Assembly (NCBI GenBank): GCA_014529385.2
Contig: CM043950.1
Location: 73,787,935-73,851,934 of the forward strand
Direction of reading: 5' to 3'
DNA: 64,000 nt
Source: Adiantum capillus-veneris
Lineage: Eukaryota; Streptophyta; Polypodiopsida; Polypodiales; Pteridaceae
The notes beneath the pieces are model-generated. The model ran no database searches. It had not been told where the DNA came from and saw nothing but the letters and a program-made list of their open reading frames with translations. Of this stretch, positions 1 to 11,099 are shown one piece after another; the stretch's first letter is position 1, and each line of letters begins with the position of its first letter. The translations under genes and the position numbers were made by a program.

Positions 1-473
1 ATGGTGCAACCAAAGTTGGTCTGCGCTATAAAGTGTGCTATGCAATGCAAAGGGTGCTAACAGGTGCATGGCAAAGGGCTAAAGCAGGTATGAAGACCCT
101 CGGCAGAAGAGTGGCAGCGGAAATATATGCTTACTTTCAAGATTTACTAAAGGTATAAAAAGAACATATCGCCAGAATGTCCACAAAGTGGTTTTTTACG
201 CTAGTGGGGCCTCCAAAGTGAGATAATGATGATGGTAGGTCACGGTGTTCGAGATGTGGGCAATGTGCCCCAAAATGTGGTATTCAAGATTCTCTAGAAG
301 CTCTTCTAGACAGCTCGCCAAACACAGTCCCGGTGTGAAAGTTATGATTGTCCGAAGATTGAGTGCTTTGCAGATCCTCGACGGGTAGGGCAGGTACAGA
401 TAGGTGGCGAAAAATGGGATCAGGGCAGGTACAGCTAGGTGGTAAAAAACCGGCATGATCAAGCTGTTGATCA

Positions 474-629
474 TGACGGTTTTTTCGGTTCACCATTCGG
501 AGATCAAACGGGCAAGTTATGGCCTATGGAATATTTGCCGCAGCTCAATCACGTCGGTTTTTTCGGTTCACCATTCGGAGATCAAACGGGAAAGTTATGG
601 CTTGTGGAATATTTGTCGGGAGTCGGATA
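474..629 (+). repeat. Tandem duplication, 78-bp unit, inside LTR copy A
   Basis: Two adjacent units share a core reading CGGTTCACCATTCGGAGATC, followed by an AAGTTATGGC block, with a period of 78 bases. The minus-strand relative of this LTR (near 59400-59450) has only one such unit, so the duplication belongs to this copy. Confidence 0.8.
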
Positions 630-975
630 CGTGCTCACCGGGACTCGTTGATAGGCATGCTGACAAAGACATTTTTTAGCTCTCTCAGGTCCTAGAAAAT
701 TGCATGTAACGTGGGGGGTTAGTCAAAACTTGCAGCTCGCCAATCGGAGTCATGGTCACCGCGATGCGTCCACTTCAAGTTGACAAACCATCGCGGTAGG
801 GGTAAACTCGGTTTTTTTGTCCCCTTTTTGGATGTGTTGTCCAAGGCTAGCGTGACATTGAGCGGTGGATGAGAGCTGAAATTCTAAATCAATATGGTGA
901 AGTTCCCACACAGCATGACAGAAAAAAACTTTATTTGGAAAATTCGTGCGTATAAGCACCGGCACCATGGGAAAT

Positions 976-1117
976 TGTTGAGCTTATATGTGAAGCTACC
1001 CAATATATGGATTCTCTATATATGGCACCTAGCTCCTCTCTATATATACATCATCTCATGTGTGTATTCTACACACTTTGGGGTTCTATTTCTGTGCTCT
1101 CTCCTTCTCTCTCAACA
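976..1117 (+). repeat. 5' LTR of miniature element copy 1
   Basis: It begins TGTTGAGCTTATATGTG and ends CTCTCTCAACA. Compared with the 3' LTR it has an extra block of about 15 bases (ATTCTCTATATATGG) and a few substitutions. TATATATA stretches could act as a TATA box. Confidence 0.9.
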
Positions 1118-1131
1118 TGGTATCAGAGCAG
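1118..1131 (+). promoter_or_regulatory. Primer-binding site, tRNA-iMet type
   Basis: TGGTATCAGAGCAG starts immediately after the 5' LTR. TGGTATCAGAGC is the usual plant primer site complementary to the 3' end of initiator methionine tRNA. Confidence 0.9.
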
Positions 1132-1194
1132 TACTTTTTTGTTTTTCAATTTTTCTCCTGATCAAAACTGATTGTGAAGAAATTATGCACTAGA

Positions 1195-1700
1195 GGCATC
1201 CGAATCAATGTGGTCTATAACTTTGCAGAAGAAAGTTTTTTCAAATTCTGCACCAATTTTGAGTTATCGTTCGCAGACTGCGTACATACCTGAAAAGCAA
1301 TTTTCACTTTTTGTTTTTGAATTTTCAGCTAATTGAAAACGATTTTGCAGAAACTACCCGCATTGGGGAACGGAATCTATGTGGTCTACAACTTTGCAAA
1401 AGAATTTCTTTTTCAAATGCTGCACCAATTTTGAGTTATCTTTTGCAGACTGCGTACATACCTAAAAACAACTTCTCTTTTTGTTTTTTATTTTTCTCCT
1501 GATTGAAAATGATTTTGCAAAAACTAGCCGCTGCAGGCATCGCAATCGATGAGAAACTATTCGCTTGAGCCAACGGAATCGATGTGGTCTATAACTTTGC
1601 AGAAGAAAGTTTCTTTAAATTCTGCACCGATTTTGGGTTATCGTCTCAGACTGCGAATATGTTTGAAAAGAAAAATTTAACTTTTTGCTTTTGATTTTTC
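1195..1700 (+). repeat. Interior array A: three units of about 170-200 bp
   Basis: Each unit contains a GAATC.ATGTGGTCTA.AACTTTGC segment, then a TTTTGAGTTATC segment, CAGACTGCG.A.AT, and an A/T-rich end with TTGAAAAC.ATTTTGC. Unit starts are near 1195, 1365 and 1567. The inverted copy at 23380-24240 has five such units. Confidence 0.8.
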
Positions 1701-1939
1701 TCATAATTGAGAACTTCTCAATTATATTTTTTCTTGATCAATCATATATTTGTTACTGACATAACTTTGCTGCAGAAGCTAGTTACATATCGTTCCGATT
1801 CAGTCAAGCCGTTGATGATCGTCCAAATTCTATCGAGCTACTGTTGGTACATGATCTTTTGTTATATGATATACTCGTTCATTAATTTTCGTATAATTAT
1901 TCTTTTAGAGAGATAGTTTACGTTGTTTTTTTGATAATT

Positions 1940-2345
1940 TCTCGTTGATACCATAGTGATTTTGATTGTACCATGATGATGTTTTGTTAGTACTTTGGTC
2001 ATGGTGATTTTCGTTGATACCATGATGATATTTCATTGATACCATGATTATTCTCGATGATGCCATGATGATATTTCGTTGATATCATGGTTATTCTCGG
2101 TGATTCCATGATGATATTTCGTTGATTCCATGGTTATTCTCGATGATACCATGATGTTGTTTCGTTGATACCATGGTTATTCTCAGTGATACCATGATGT
2201 TGTTTTGTTGATACCATGGTTATTTTCAGTGATGCCATGATGTTTTTTCGTTGATACAATGATTATTCTCGGTGATATCATGATGCTTTTTGTTGATACC
2301 ATGATGATTTATTCATTTTTATTGATACAATGATGATGTTTTGTT
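1940..2345 (+). repeat. Interior array B: 22/44-bp tandem repeat with TGATACCATG
   Basis: Half-units of about 22 bases alternate between TTGATACCATGATGAT-like and GTGATACCATGGTTATTCTC-like forms. At least seven exact TGATACCATG decamers are present. The decamer is the reverse complement of CATGGTATCA, which spans the LTR/primer-site junction of this same element. Confidence 0.85.
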
Positions 2346-3044
2346 AATACTTTGATGATATTCATTGATCACTATGTTGATAAATGTTGTTTTATGTAGT
2401 ATATACAAATATCATTTGCATCATGTAATCAGGTATCTTGTACTTTACATTCATACTTTATGTACCATATGTTTTTGTGCGTATATATATCATCAAAAGA
2501 GTGGCATCGCGAACCATCTCTTATGGAATTGTGAACGTAATTATTTCACTAACGATGCTAATAATTTTCATGACTATGTTTTTTTGAGTCTATGATCTAT
2601 GTAGGATTGATCAAAGAATTGATTTTATGAAGACAAACTTGGTGACAATAAAAGATTTATGAAGATATGTTTGGTGATGCCATATTGATGACAACATGAA
2701 GACATGTATGGTGATGTGATATTGATGACAAGCTACATAACAGATTCACGGAGACACTTTTAATTACAAGCTAATTGATAGCCTTTACACCTCTTTATTG
2801 AACCTTTGTATTCATTATTGTATTTGATAGGATAGGAGTAATGTAACTCCTCATAAAACATTCATTGTAAAAGGAGTGATGTAGCTCCTCATAAAATATT
2901 CATTGTAAAAGGAGTGATGTAGCTTCTCGTGAACATTTGTATATTCAATGATTTTTATAATACAACGGTGGGTGTATATAGAGCTGTGGGTTTTTCCCTT
3001 GATCCCCCAAGGGTTTTTTCATCCACAGTTAGAGACCCTTATTT

Positions 3045-3180
3045 GAGCGGGGGTGTTGAGCTTATATGTGAAGCTACCCAATATATGGCACCTAGGTCCC
3101 CTCTATATATACATCATCTCATGTGTGTATTCTACACACTTTGGGGTTATATTTCTGTGCTCTCTCCTTCTCTCTCAATA
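3045..3180 (+). repeat. Polypurine tract and 3' LTR of miniature element copy 1
   Basis: GAGCGGGGG at 3045-3053 is the likely polypurine tract. The 3' LTR is 3054-3180, starting TGTTGAGC and ending CTCTCAATA (canonical CAACA mutated). GAAAT follows at 3181. Confidence 0.85.
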
Positions 3181-3358
3181 GAAATAGGTGAAAAAAATAT
3201 ATCATTGGCTATAAGTGGAAAGGGAAAGGGTGGATGGAAGGTGACATTAGAAGAAAAAAAAGAAAGAAGATAGTTGGAGATTGGGGAAAACAAAAGGGAA
3301 AGGCTCAAAAGGTAAGGGAGAGAGAGAAGAGGTTTTTTGAGAAAAAGAAAGGCAAAGT

Positions 3359-3379
3359 CAGTAGCGCCAGGCGCTACTG
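3359..3379 (+). other. Perfect hairpin in LTR copy A
   Basis: CAGTAGCGCC, one A, then GGCGCTACTG form 10-bp arms with a 1-base loop. The matching site in the minus LTR (58838-58874) is also an inverted repeat, with a paired base change. Confidence 0.8.
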
Positions 3380-4155
3380 CCCAAAAAAAGAAATTTTTTT
3401 CTTTCTTTGCCTTGAAAAAACTAAGAGGAGAAAAAGAAGAGAGAAAGAGCAGCCGTTTTCAAAAAAGAGGAAAAAGCTTTTCTTTGGGCTTGGGGAGAAG
3501 GGGGAGGAAAAAGAGAAAAGTTTTCTCGCGCTCGACGCTCAAAGAGGGAATCCATGGTCTGTGAAGCGGCTCGAAAGAGCAAGGGATTTTCAAGAGAAGA
3601 AGCCAGCGAGGGCGGCCAAGAGAAGTGACTTTTGTTATAGTGAAGGCAATGGTGATGTTCCCGCCGAGGTATGTACCGACGGAGTCGAGTGGTGAGGGAA
3701 GTGTGTGTCCCTCTGTATGAAGCGGCGATGGCGATCGAAAAGCCTTGAGCATGGTTCATGGAATTTGTACATGGTTTTTGGTTTGAAGGAGAAGCTGTGA
3801 TTGTTGATTTTGGCGTCGTCTCTCCCCCTTCCCCCCTTTCTTCTTTGCTCATCCCCAGGGTGTGTGGTTCCGGTGTGTGTGAGTGTGTGCGTCCCCTCGG
3901 GCCCCCTGTGTGTGAGAGAGAGAAAGAGAGAGAGGTGTTGAGTTGTGCAAGTGTGAGAAGCTCGCAAGATCGGTGTGATCTGTGTCTAGAGACTATGCAG
4001 ATCGTGTGTGAATTGAGAAAGTGGAGGAGAGGCCCTGCTAGTGATAATTGTTCTTTTGAAGGTGTTTTTTGAGAGGACAGGGGTGTTGTGAATACTCTAA
4101 GATATATAGGGGCAGTTACGTGTGTGTCGGGTGTGTTCCCCATTCCCCCTCTCCA

Positions 4156-4423
4156 ACGTGATGGGACAAAAAGATACGTGTGTACTGGCTGTGGTCTCCC
4201 ACTAGAAGTACACGAAATCAGTGAAATGGACAAAATGCCATGTGAGCATACCTATCACCTAATCTGCTTTGTTGTTCCATGCTCCCTGGGGACCGAATGT
4301 AGAGCTTCCACCTACCAGCAGATGATACTAGTTGAATGGTGTGGCAAGGTCACAGGGCAAGGACCCCCAATCGCAGAGAGTTCTAGTAAGATAATGTTAA
4401 GGAACAATTATCGAGAGCCTTGA
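4156..4423 (+). pseudogene. 3' part of a gene with a zinc-finger-like Cys/His cluster
   Basis: Directly after the LTR end an open frame runs for about 88 residues to TGA at 4421-4423. It contains YVCTGCGLPL, then about 18 residues on MPCEHTYHLICF, then a further Cys in GTECRA. The C-x2-C ... C-x-H-x2-H-x2-C spacing resembles RING-like or other cross-brace zinc fingers. The upstream part was cut off by insertion of LTR copy A, whose last bases happen to supply an open frame from 4088. It lies at the left edge of the palindrome-rich unit and may be one of that unit's genes. Function and exact family are not determined. Confidence 0.5.
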
Positions 4424-4439
4424 TTCCTACACTAGCCCT

Positions 4440-4743
4440 GTGTATGCTAGTTAGCATAGAAGGTATGCATGTTAGTTTAGTGGGTATGGTGTCTAGCATA
4501 TTGTGTATGGTAGTTGTCAAACCTAGCTATGCTAGTTAGCATATAATGTATGCTAGTTATCTTAGTGGGTATGGTGTCTAGCATATTGTGTATGGTAGTT
4601 GTCAAACCTAGTTATGCTAGCTAGCATACTATGAGATATAGCTAGCATACATTGTCATGGTGGTAAGCATACTGTGTATGATAGTTAGCACACATAGTAA
4701 TCCTGGCCAAAATATTTGAATACTAGTTGGCATTTTTTGTATG
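4440..4743. repeat. Palindrome block I (TATGCTAGTTAGCATA type)
   Basis: Repeated short palindromes such as TATGCTAGTTAGCATA and GCTAGCTAGCATA, spaced by 15-40 bases with GTGTATGGTAG linkers. The block continues without loss on the far side of the CACTA insertion (12494 onward), so blocks I and II were one block before that insertion. Confidence 0.85.
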
Positions 4744-4755
4744 CACTACAAGAGG
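4744..4755. repeat. CACTA left terminal inverted repeat
   Basis: CACTACAAGAGG, perfect match to the reverse complement of 12482-12493. Confidence 0.95.
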
Positions 4756-4774
4756 TTGTGTGCTCTTGTGACGC

Positions 4775-5035
4775 TCTTAGCGACGGAAATACACTGGGTT
4801 TTTATAACCCCCGGCGTCGCTATAACCGTCGCTAAAAGCGTCGCTACGAGAGCGTCGCTATCTGCGTTGCTATAGGCGTCGCTATAGCCGTCGCTACAGG
4901 CGTCGCTATATAGCGACGCTCATAGCGACGCCTATAGCGACGAAGATAGCGACGCTCTCACAGAAGAGTATAGCGACGCATATAGCGATGCTACAGAGCC
5001 ATAAATAGCGACGCTTATAGCGACGCCTGAGAGAA
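4775..5035. repeat. CACTA left subterminal repeat array
   Basis: More than a dozen copies of GCGTCGCTA / TAGCGACGC in both orientations, spaced 10-20 bases apart, with GCGTCGCTATAGCGACGC-like head-to-head pairs. Such arrays are the binding sites of the small CACTA transposase subunit in En/Spm-type elements. Confidence 0.9.
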
Positions 5036-5039
5036 TATT

Positions 5040-5391
5040 TTTTTGGTGGCAGGGCATTGAATGCCCTGCCACCCATCAACCATATTGTACTTGATTCACT
5101 TTTTAAAAAAAGTGCAAAGGTAAATAATAGACCCAAAATAGTCTCCCACAAGACGCATTGTTTGCAAAATTGACAATTGTACACATCATAGACAAACTGA
5201 ATTGATTGGCAAATGTAATAATGACAATTGTACAACATCATAGGCATAAAGAATTGATTGGCAAAAGGAATTGCGGTGACAAATGTAATAATATACATGG
5301 TTCAAAAAGACGTATAAAATCCGTCTCATGATACATAAGCTATGAGAAACCCTAAACTAATGCTATCTAGCTACGGCTAAACTGACGTCGT
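5040..5391. other. CACTA non-coding 3' end between subterminal array and transposase gene
   Basis: A/T-rich sequence with no recognisable gene. It contains a duplicated segment reading CAAATGTAATAATGACAATTG-like around 5210-5240 and 5280. It probably holds the 3' UTR of the minus-strand Transposase_24 gene. Confidence 0.6.
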
Positions 5392-6705
5392 CTAATCAGA
5401 CGTCTCATCGCGTCCAAGCGGCGTATCTGTCGGATTCTGCAAAAAAAGACAATAAGACAGTTTTCAGTAAATATAAACATATAACGACATTTATAAAACA
5501 ATACAAAAAATAAAAAAGAGTAAACCCTAATACTAACCATGCCGCCGCGAGAACTGAGAATGTCCATCAGGGCGTTTAAGCCCTTCCTGCCTGCGTACTC
5601 GCGCTCGTACGGTGTGGGATCACGTCCTGTCATTGACCACTGTCAAAACATACAAAGATTTCATTATGTTAGAACTAAAAAACTCATAAACCCTAAACTA
5701 TCGAACATGCATAAAGAGCAATGTGAAAAGACTTACAAAATCGGCCTCAAATGATGCCCATCCACCGCTCCCCAAGTGGTGCGAGCTCCCTGCCTCTACT
5801 CGCGCTCTGGCTGCATCCTTTTGTTGCTTCCACTTGTCGGGATTCTCGCGCGCTGCTTTCTTCGCATTCTTCCAATCTTCTTTGGCCAGCAAATCTGGCC
5901 TATTCCACCCATTCTTGATTGCTTTTTGCACTTCGGAACGCTTGTGTTTGCAGTATTCGCGCATTCGAATCTTCATCAGGTCTTCATTGAAGCGCTGATC
6001 CCGTGTTGGAACGGGAAACTCATCATGAAGTATGCTGATGACTCTGTTTTTTAAATCACTTGGTACTTCACTCCATTTGTTTAGTATATAGTGTCTAAAC
6101 AGCTGAGAGCAAAGACCACGCATGCGCGAGATCACCTTCTTGCCGTCATCATCCATGATGATGCCGCCGTTGATGTCGACGGAGTAAGGCAAGCCCTCTG
6201 GCCGGTGACGCGTGAACCTGGGTGTCCCGGCAGGGGTCTCTAGCGGCGTGTCGATGGGGGTACGGACGTCAGGTGTCTCCATCGGCGTCTGGGCGCCGAA
6301 GCGAGGAGTGTCGAGTGGAGTGGCTCCTGGCGGAGTAGGTAGAGGTGTGTAGCTTCTAGGAACAGTCAGTCGTGCAAAACCTGGCGTAGACGGCGATGCT
6401 GTGGCTGGTGTGGGGGCGGGCAAAGAAGGGGAGGGTAAAGAGCCTCGTCGAACACGAGGCGGTGTGGAGGCATCGTTGGCGGAATCCCCACAACAACCGC
6501 CACCGCCACCACTAGAGCGCCGGTGTCTAGACGAGTGTGACGCTCGTCTCGTCGACGCCGAAGCTTCGGAGCGCGCCGAATGCTCCGAAAGAGAGGGAGA
6601 TGCGGATGGTGTAGGAACGCGCGATGATGCGCCAGAGCGATGACGCTCCACGTACCACTGTCTCTGCTGCGGTGACAAAGAAGAAAGAAACTCCTCATCA
6701 TCCAT
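5392..6705 (-). CDS. CACTA second gene, Transposase_24 (Ptta/En/Spm) family, 3 exons, apparently intact
   Basis: Start ATG at 6705 (MDDEEFLSSL). Exon 1 6705-5737, exon 2 5639-5538, exon 3 5436-5392. Donors are GTAAGT and GTTAGT, acceptors end GACAG and TGCAG. All three joins keep frame, giving about 371 residues ending at TAG. The N-terminus is Ser/Arg/Pro/Thr-rich and low-complexity, with TP repeats of the form ETP, DTP and LETPAGTP. The conserved part (about residues 165-325) has LFRHYILNKWSEVPSDLK, then REYCKHKRSEVQKAIKNGW and AKKAARENPDKWKQQKDAAR, matching the Transposase_24 domain of plant CACTA elements. Family knowledge says such proteins bind element ends or act with TNP2. It is the only gene in the window that looks uninterrupted. 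Confidence 0.85.
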
Positions 6706-6977
6706 ACCTGCATTAAACACACGAATATTTAAACTTAATATTGAATGAATAGAGTAGACAATGACGCAAAGACCATTAAATACAATGACGTAATGACGCA
6801 TATAAATACAATGACGCAATGAATCGAGTGGTAGAAGAGGCAAGTCGAAAACTCAGAATTTTCAATCAAAAGATGTGAGCGCGAGTAGAAAAGAGCGTTA
6901 CACACCATGGAAGCTACTTAGAGAGCTAGAGCTTTTACAGCACGGAGCAAAATTGTTCAAATACAATATTTGTGGCT

Positions 6978-9900
6978 TTAAGAGATCTCTCTCTCATCCT
7001 CGCATAACTCAGCATAACTTCCTATATCTATATAGAGCTCTCCATTTAAACACATATCCTCTGTTTCATTTTGTAGCTCCTCTGCATGCACCCCATATAG
7101 AGTAGTAGCATCGTGATGCTCGTCTGGCACCACCGCAGCGGCTTCTGATTGAGCATCTTCTCTGATCTCCTCCATTGATGTCGTTGTGATTGGCACATGG
7201 TAGCCTTCATACTTCCTTGCACTATGAGGGGCTACCTCCATGACGTACCACCAGTTTGATGTAGACTTTGTAGGATGAAATACTACCTGCCAGAGCCACA
7301 TAACTTACATGAGAGCTTTCAAGCACATAACTTGTAAAAGGGGGATGTTAACTATTTATATACTTACTTGTTCACAATGCTCGGGTAGTACGAAAGTGTC
7401 TCTTAGGTCAGTCCATTTCTTAGTAGAATCCACCTCAAGAAAACCAGACTCTCCTCTACGCACAGTAGCGTTTCGACCCTCCATGATTATCTTGAACCAT
7501 TGCACGTCGAACAAGTCGACAAAAAATCCTCTGTAATCGATCCTCAAAATCTCTTGCAGCGTGCCGAAGTAAGTGAGTTCCGCCACCACGGGATCTGCAT
7601 CAGAGGAACGTCGTCGACTAGACTGTTCAAATTTTGCCATGATTCCACAATCTTGAGTAAAACGCTTTTTGTCGATTCGTTCCACCCTAAAATGTCGACC
7701 TTTACACCATGCTGCTGTGTATGACTTATACTACAACGAACAAAGATTATGAGTGGCCGTTCAAACATTTATAAATAAAGTCACTTGCTAGTCGTACATT
7801 GCAAACTTACCTTGGTCGCGCAACCCCAAGAGTACTCCCACTCTTCTTCAGTCACTTCGTCACCGCATTGTTGTGCGCTTTTCAATTGGTTGTGCAACCA
7901 TCTTAAGCTCATGAAGGTTGGTAGGCTCTCCAGAACCGCTGGATAGTGCATCGGTGGTCGTCTTCCCCGTCTCCACTCGATTTGTGCCCTTTGTCGCTCT
8001 TGCTTTGCATCCTCATATTGTGAAATCCACTTTTGCATCACTGGATTGTGAAGCATGCAAAATCGGTTGATTTTAGCCTCTAGATCTTCCGTCATCTTCT
8101 TCTCAACACCGAGATTGCACATGACAATCCCAGATATGCGCTCATCATCTATGGTTCGCCATAGCGTGTCCCGGGATTTATCAAATCAGTCTAGCCACTC
8201 TCCAATGTACACTAGGGACTCTGATACCAACCAACCTTCTGCCATGCTACCCTCCGGACGTGCCTTTTGACGCACATATCCCTTAAGCGTTTTCATGAAA
8301 CGCTCTAAGAAGAACATCCATCTGGAATGAACTGTGCCAGCTATTTCCACCTCATCAACTATGTGAATAAGAAGATGCACCTGAATGGTTAGCATTGTAG
8401 TAGGAAAATGTTTCTCAAACATGCACACAAGCTCCGCAGCATTTAGTTTGGCGAATGGTATGGAGTCTACGTCGATCTCCTTTTGTGAGATCCATTGCAC
8501 CAGCTTTGCAAGTTTGTAGATTGTGTTACGGATGTCGAGAGACAAACATCCCTCAATGGCAACCGGTAAAATAAATTGTAAAGTATGTGCAGCAATGATA
8601 TTAAAGTCCACATTTTATGCAATGATATTAAAGTCCACTATGAACGTACCTGACACATTTTATGCCAATCGTGTGACTTCAAACCGGTAAGCTTTCCTTC
8701 TTTAGTAAAACACGTTTGGAGCGAGTGCATTACGCCAGTGGGGGTCCGCAAAGATCGAATGGCCTCTTTTACTTTGCGTTCTTGGGCTCCTGTGAAAATC
8801 CATGGTGCTTTAGGAAGTTTTATCGATCCATCAGACGCTGTTTGCGGCCAATATTGCTCCATACGATCCACATTTCTAAGGTCAACTCTGGCTCCCAAAG
8901 TATCTTTCTTGCCGGTCAAATGGTCCCATAGTAGATTACCCACATTCTTGAATATGTGCATTGGATCGAGCAAGTGATTGATCACGAGTCGGGGCCAGTA
9001 TGGTAACTTGTACCATAGAGATAGTCTCTTCATCCCTGGAGGCAATCCGTCATCGCACATCTCCTTCTGCTCTAACCATGCTTGTGCAGAAATCCTTGGT
9101 GGCTCTCTTCCCAAAAAGCCGTCGCGTAACACATGATTCTCCGGAAGATACGCTTGATGACCTTCGTAGATTTGCTTCTTCAGTGAGGGTGCCCTACGTG
9201 CATTCAGTCTAGGTCCACATGTGACACATGCTCTGTATCCGCTTGTTTGAAGCCCTGCATGTATACACATGATAATAGATCAACTATGGGGAAAAACAAG
9301 ATTTACAGTGTCTGAGAGAGGAGTGTCAATAGATCACCTGAGCATTCTGTTAGCCCGGGATAGTCATGCATGGTCCACATTAGAATACCTCTGATCAAAG
9401 CATTCCGTCGTCCTGTGTGTCGGCTCATATCCACCACCTCTATGCCAATCCACAATTGTTGTAGCTCTTCCAATAGTGGACGAAGATACACATCCATATT
9501 CCCCACTTTATATCGCCCTGGCACAATCAAGCTTAGCCATAGGTGCCCCTTCTTCGTAGTCAACCACGGGGGAATGTTGTAGTTGACGATGACAACGGGC
9601 CATACACTGTAAGATGTTGATCTTTGACCAAATGGATTTACGCCATCCATAGCCAGGCCTAAGCGCAAATTTCGAGCTTCCCTGGCAAAATCCGACCATG
9701 TTCCATCTATATGTTTCCAGGCTGCGCAATCTGCAGGAATTCGTAGCACACCATCCGAAGATTTATTCTCCTCATGCCATGATGCTAGGGCGGCCATGGA
9801 CTTACATTCGAAGAAATGCTTGATGCGAGGAAGCAAAGGAAAATGTCGCAAAACCTTTTGTGGAATTTTTGTCCCGTGGAGATCTACTCGATATCTTTCG

Positions 9901-10706
9901 GAATCACATTTCGGACACTTCTCCATGTCTGTGTATTCCCCTCTGAAAAGAATGCAGTCATTAGGACAAGCGTGGATAGAATTGTAATCCATCCCCAAGT
10001 TTCGCAAAATCTTTCTTGCTTCATCTCGGGAATCTGGCATCACATTGTCAGCTGGTAGAATGTGCTCTTTCAGCAATCTACACAACATAAAAATATGATA
10101 CAGTCGTGCAAAAATCTATCAGATCATTATACATTTAGAGTTCTATTAAAGTAAACTAATTATAATAGATCACCTGAAAAGCGCTGTGACGCTAGTGTCA
10201 CTCCATCCAAACTTTGCCTGCATGTTGAGAAGAACCAGGAGTGCTTTCAATCTAGACATACGTGCTCCATTATACAATGATGTATCGGCTTCACTTTTCA
10301 TATCATCATAGATAAGCCTTTCTGAATCCATGATCGTCTCGATCATTTCATCAATCTCGGGCTCAAACATTGCCTCGTTGGGAATGTGCTCTGCATGATC
10401 ATCCCCCGAGCTGTCAGAGGCTACATCTTGTGGCCTCACATATGCTGCTTGACCAAAGCGCCTGCGAATACGTCTATTGGGTTGCAAGATTGCTGCTTGT
10501 TGGCCAGCGTCAGAGTCCGACGAGTTATAATTGGCAACAACTCGATCTATAATAGATGGATCGAACTCGCCAACTTCGCGAACGTGCTGCAAAGAAACAC
10601 GTCTTGTCTGTCACACAGCATGCTTGCATTGATTACAAGGACATAAGACCCTCGTTGAGAGATAGGTGTTTCGGTTGGACGGTCCCACATCCTCGTCGCT
10701 ACTCAT
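6978..10706 (-). pseudogene. CACTA TNP2-type transposase (tnp2 + DUF4218 + DUF4216), multi-exon, with stops
   Basis: Likely ATG at 10706 (MSSDEDVGPSN). Exon 1 to 10174, exon 2 10077-9338, exon 3 9254-8650, with GT/AG joins in frame. An N-terminal CPCNQCKH motif fits the Transpos_assoc region. LLNMQAKFGWSDTS, HACPNDCILFRGEY and LPYWPRLVINHLLDPMHIFK are signature tnp2 blocks. 8611-8186 is DUF4218 (HFPTTMLTIQVHLLIHIVDE) and 7685-7356 is DUF4216 (FTQDCGIMAK...YFGTLQEI...VQWFKI). 7301-6978 is the C-terminal exon. An in-frame TGA lies at 10613-10611 in the Cys motif, another near 8187, and a short duplication at 8584-8640 spoils the join after exon 3. This copy therefore probably makes no full protein, although its partner gene is open. 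Confidence 0.88.
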
Positions 10707-10768
10707 AATGAGGATAAAAAACTTATAACCTAGACAACAAATTTAATATTCTATTGGCATTCTTCGTC

Positions 10769-10770
<2 letters not shown>

Positions 10771-10828
<58 letters not shown>
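10771..10828 (+). repeat. (CT)n microsatellite
   Basis: About 29 CT dinucleotides upstream of the TNP2 start, in the likely promoter/leader side of the CACTA element. Confidence 0.98.
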
Positions 10829-10830
<2 letters not shown>

Positions 10831-11099
10831 ACCTCACATTCTCTAGTCATGTCCAATCCCCGCACACCTCGGTCTAGAGGTGCACGGAGATCAGAACCAC
10901 CGGGTTATAATCTCGTCTTTATTGGTCAATACCTATATTTGTGGGTACAAGAAATCTAGACACCCACGTCTACATGATACTGCATGTAGTGGACAAAATC
11001 CCTTTGCCTCTTCTCTAGCTGTAGCACTTCACTTCATCTTAACATCTTTTCACAGTAGATCTTTTCACTGTTCGTCTAACTCTAAACCCTAAACCGTAA

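Larger units (their letters stand above)
976..3180 (+). mobile_element. Miniature LTR retroelement, copy 1 (complete, non-coding, TSD GAAAT)
   Basis: A 2,205-bp element. It has a 142-bp 5' LTR (TGTTGAGC...CTCAACA), a tRNA-iMet type primer site directly after it, a non-coding interior built of two tandem arrays, a short polypurine tract and a 127-bp 3' LTR (3054-3180). GAAAT at 971-975 is repeated at 3181-3185, a perfect 5-bp target-site duplication. It interrupts Tat LTR copy A. There is no gag or pol, so it fits the TRIM/LARD class of non-autonomous LTR elements and must have moved using proteins from elsewhere. Inverted and shorter relatives lie at 21726-24304 and 49328-50226. Confidence 0.92.
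1..4155 (+). mobile_element. Tat-type Ty3/Gypsy LTR, copy A (left edge cut, split by an insertion)
   Basis: Bases 1-975 and 3186-4155 together align along their whole length with the minus-strand LTR at 58093-59843, which abuts a Tat-type pol region. The first base corresponds to about the third base of that LTR (it starts TGATGGTGCAGCC), so the true left end lies just outside the window. The right end is ...CCCCCTCTCCA at 4155. No primer-binding site follows, so this is a solo LTR or a 3' LTR. The two halves are separated by the miniature element at 976-3180. Short open frames inside (for example 3234-3695) come from purine-rich LTR sequence and are not genes. By-eye similarity to the minus copy is moderate, with many substitutions and indels, so it is old. 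Confidence 0.75.

Noticed and set aside
1118-1131. tRNA gene or tRNA fragment
   Set aside because: Only a 12-14-base primer-binding site directly after an LTR, with no cloverleaf around it. The same applies to 30750, 49483 and 57847.
3234-4233. Open frames of up to 270 codons in the Tat LTR
   Set aside because: The same stretch is shared by three LTR copies with indels that break the frames. Composition follows purine-rich tracts.
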